Below are positions 44,257-44,545 of a DNA stretch of 44,545 nucleotides, piece after piece. The stretch is from Gammaproteobacteria bacterium (lineage in GTDB: Bacteria; Pseudomonadota; Gammaproteobacteria; UBA4575): the NCBI GenBank assembly GCA_029253965.1, contig JAQWYM010000004.1, forward strand, positions 1-44,545, written 5' to 3'. The position numbers were made by a program, and so were the translations under genes. A model generated the notes under the pieces. The model was not told where the DNA came from. It saw only the letters and a program-made list of their open reading frames with translations, and did no database searches. How positions within the stretch are numbered: position 1 is the stretch's first letter; each line of letters begins with the position of its first letter.

Positions 44257-44545
44257 ATGAAAGATAACGAACAAACCGATTTTGGCTATAGCAAGGTTAG
44301 CGCCAGTGAGAAGACTGAGCGGGTGCGTGAAGTATTTGAATCAGTAGCCAGTAAATATGATGTTATGAATGACCTGATGTCATTTGGACTGCATCGGCTG
44401 TGGAAAAAATTCACCTTACAGCTTGCCGGCATAAGACCGGGTCAATGTGTTCTTGATCTTGCCGGTGGCACCGGTGATCTGGCCTATGCGATTCGTAATA
44501 AGATGGGCGCAGAAGGGCGTGTCATTTGCTCCGACATTAATGCTG
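44257..44545 (+). CDS. ubiE: ubiquinone/menaquinone C-methyltransferase UbiE, partial
   Basis: The N-terminal 96 residues of a SAM-dependent C-methyltransferase that acts in ubiquinone and menaquinone synthesis. KVREVFESVASKYDVMNDLM-type sequence appears here as ERVREVFESVASKYDVMNDL near residues 21-40, followed by MSFGLHRLWKKF. SAM-binding motif I is VLDLAGGTGDLAY near residues 64-76. The gene runs off the right edge of the window. It starts 9 bases after the DUF971 gene with no strong ribosome-binding site. Confidence 0.95.
   Translation, partial: MKDNEQTDFGYSKVSASEKTERVREVFESVASKYDVMNDLMSFGLHRLWKKFTLQLAGIRPGQCVLDLAGGTGDLAYAIRNKMGAEGRVICSDINA

Noticed and set aside
1-44545. Search for CRISPR arrays, tRNA or rRNA genes, insertion sequences or prophage
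   Set aside because: No regularly spaced repeats, cloverleaf-like sequences, transposases or phage genes were recognised. XerC is the housekeeping recombinase in its normal place.

Overview
The window looks like a chromosomal stretch of a gammaproteobacterium with moderate GC. The evidence is the combination of gene blocks: rplU-rpmA divergent from ispB, gmk-rpoZ-spoT-ridA-recG, hemCDXY divergent from argH, lptM-lysA-dapF-DUF484-xerC, and hslVU-DUF971-ubiE. All are classic gammaproteobacterial arrangements, and several resemble the Pseudomonas order. I cannot name a genus. I see no rRNA, tRNA, CRISPR array, prophage or intact insertion sequence, and base use looks even throughout.

Layout. 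1-2882: ribosomal proteins L27 (partial) and L21 on the minus strand, then octaprenyl diphosphate synthase and cysteinyl-tRNA synthetase on the plus strand. 2883-13676: a complete phosphate-starvation block, with an outer-membrane porin, phoB, phoR, pstS, pstC, pstA, pstB and phoU. A strong PhoB-type promoter precedes pstS and a weaker candidate with the same geometry precedes the porin. 13677-14134: a gap holding a well-supported 26-residue membrane microprotein on the minus strand. 14135-19927: guanylate kinase, RNA polymerase omega, the ppGpp enzyme SpoT, RidA and RecG. 19971-22678: accessory membrane genes (Rieske protein, bile-acid/sodium-symporter-like transporter, small membrane proteins, DUF1097). 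22928-30153: a ten-gene Mrp/Mnh-type cation/proton antiporter operon in an alternative architecture. It has three separate antiporter-like subunits and a free-standing MbhD/MbhE-like module, so MrpA appears split. 30230-35137: hemC, hemD, hemX, hemY and an NAD-dependent epimerase-like gene. 35466-44545: argH, an alpha/beta hydrolase, lptM, lysA, dapF, a DUF484 gene, xerC, hslV, hslU, a DUF971 gene and the start of ubiE.

How the parts work together. The porin, Pst transporter, PhoU and PhoBR form a phosphate uptake and sensing circuit; a strong terminator after pstS should let the binding protein be made in excess over the channel. The spoT block links nucleotide supply, transcription and stringent control. 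The hem genes carry porphobilinogen to uroporphyrinogen III. lysA and dapF act on meso-diaminopimelate for lysine and peptidoglycan.

The most notable oddities are a DapF in which the second catalytic cysteine is encoded as serine, the unannotated 26-residue microprotein with promoter and ribosome-binding site, and the split-MrpA antiporter operon with an unrecognised 74-residue membrane protein. I did not find a convincing wholly new defence or mobile system.
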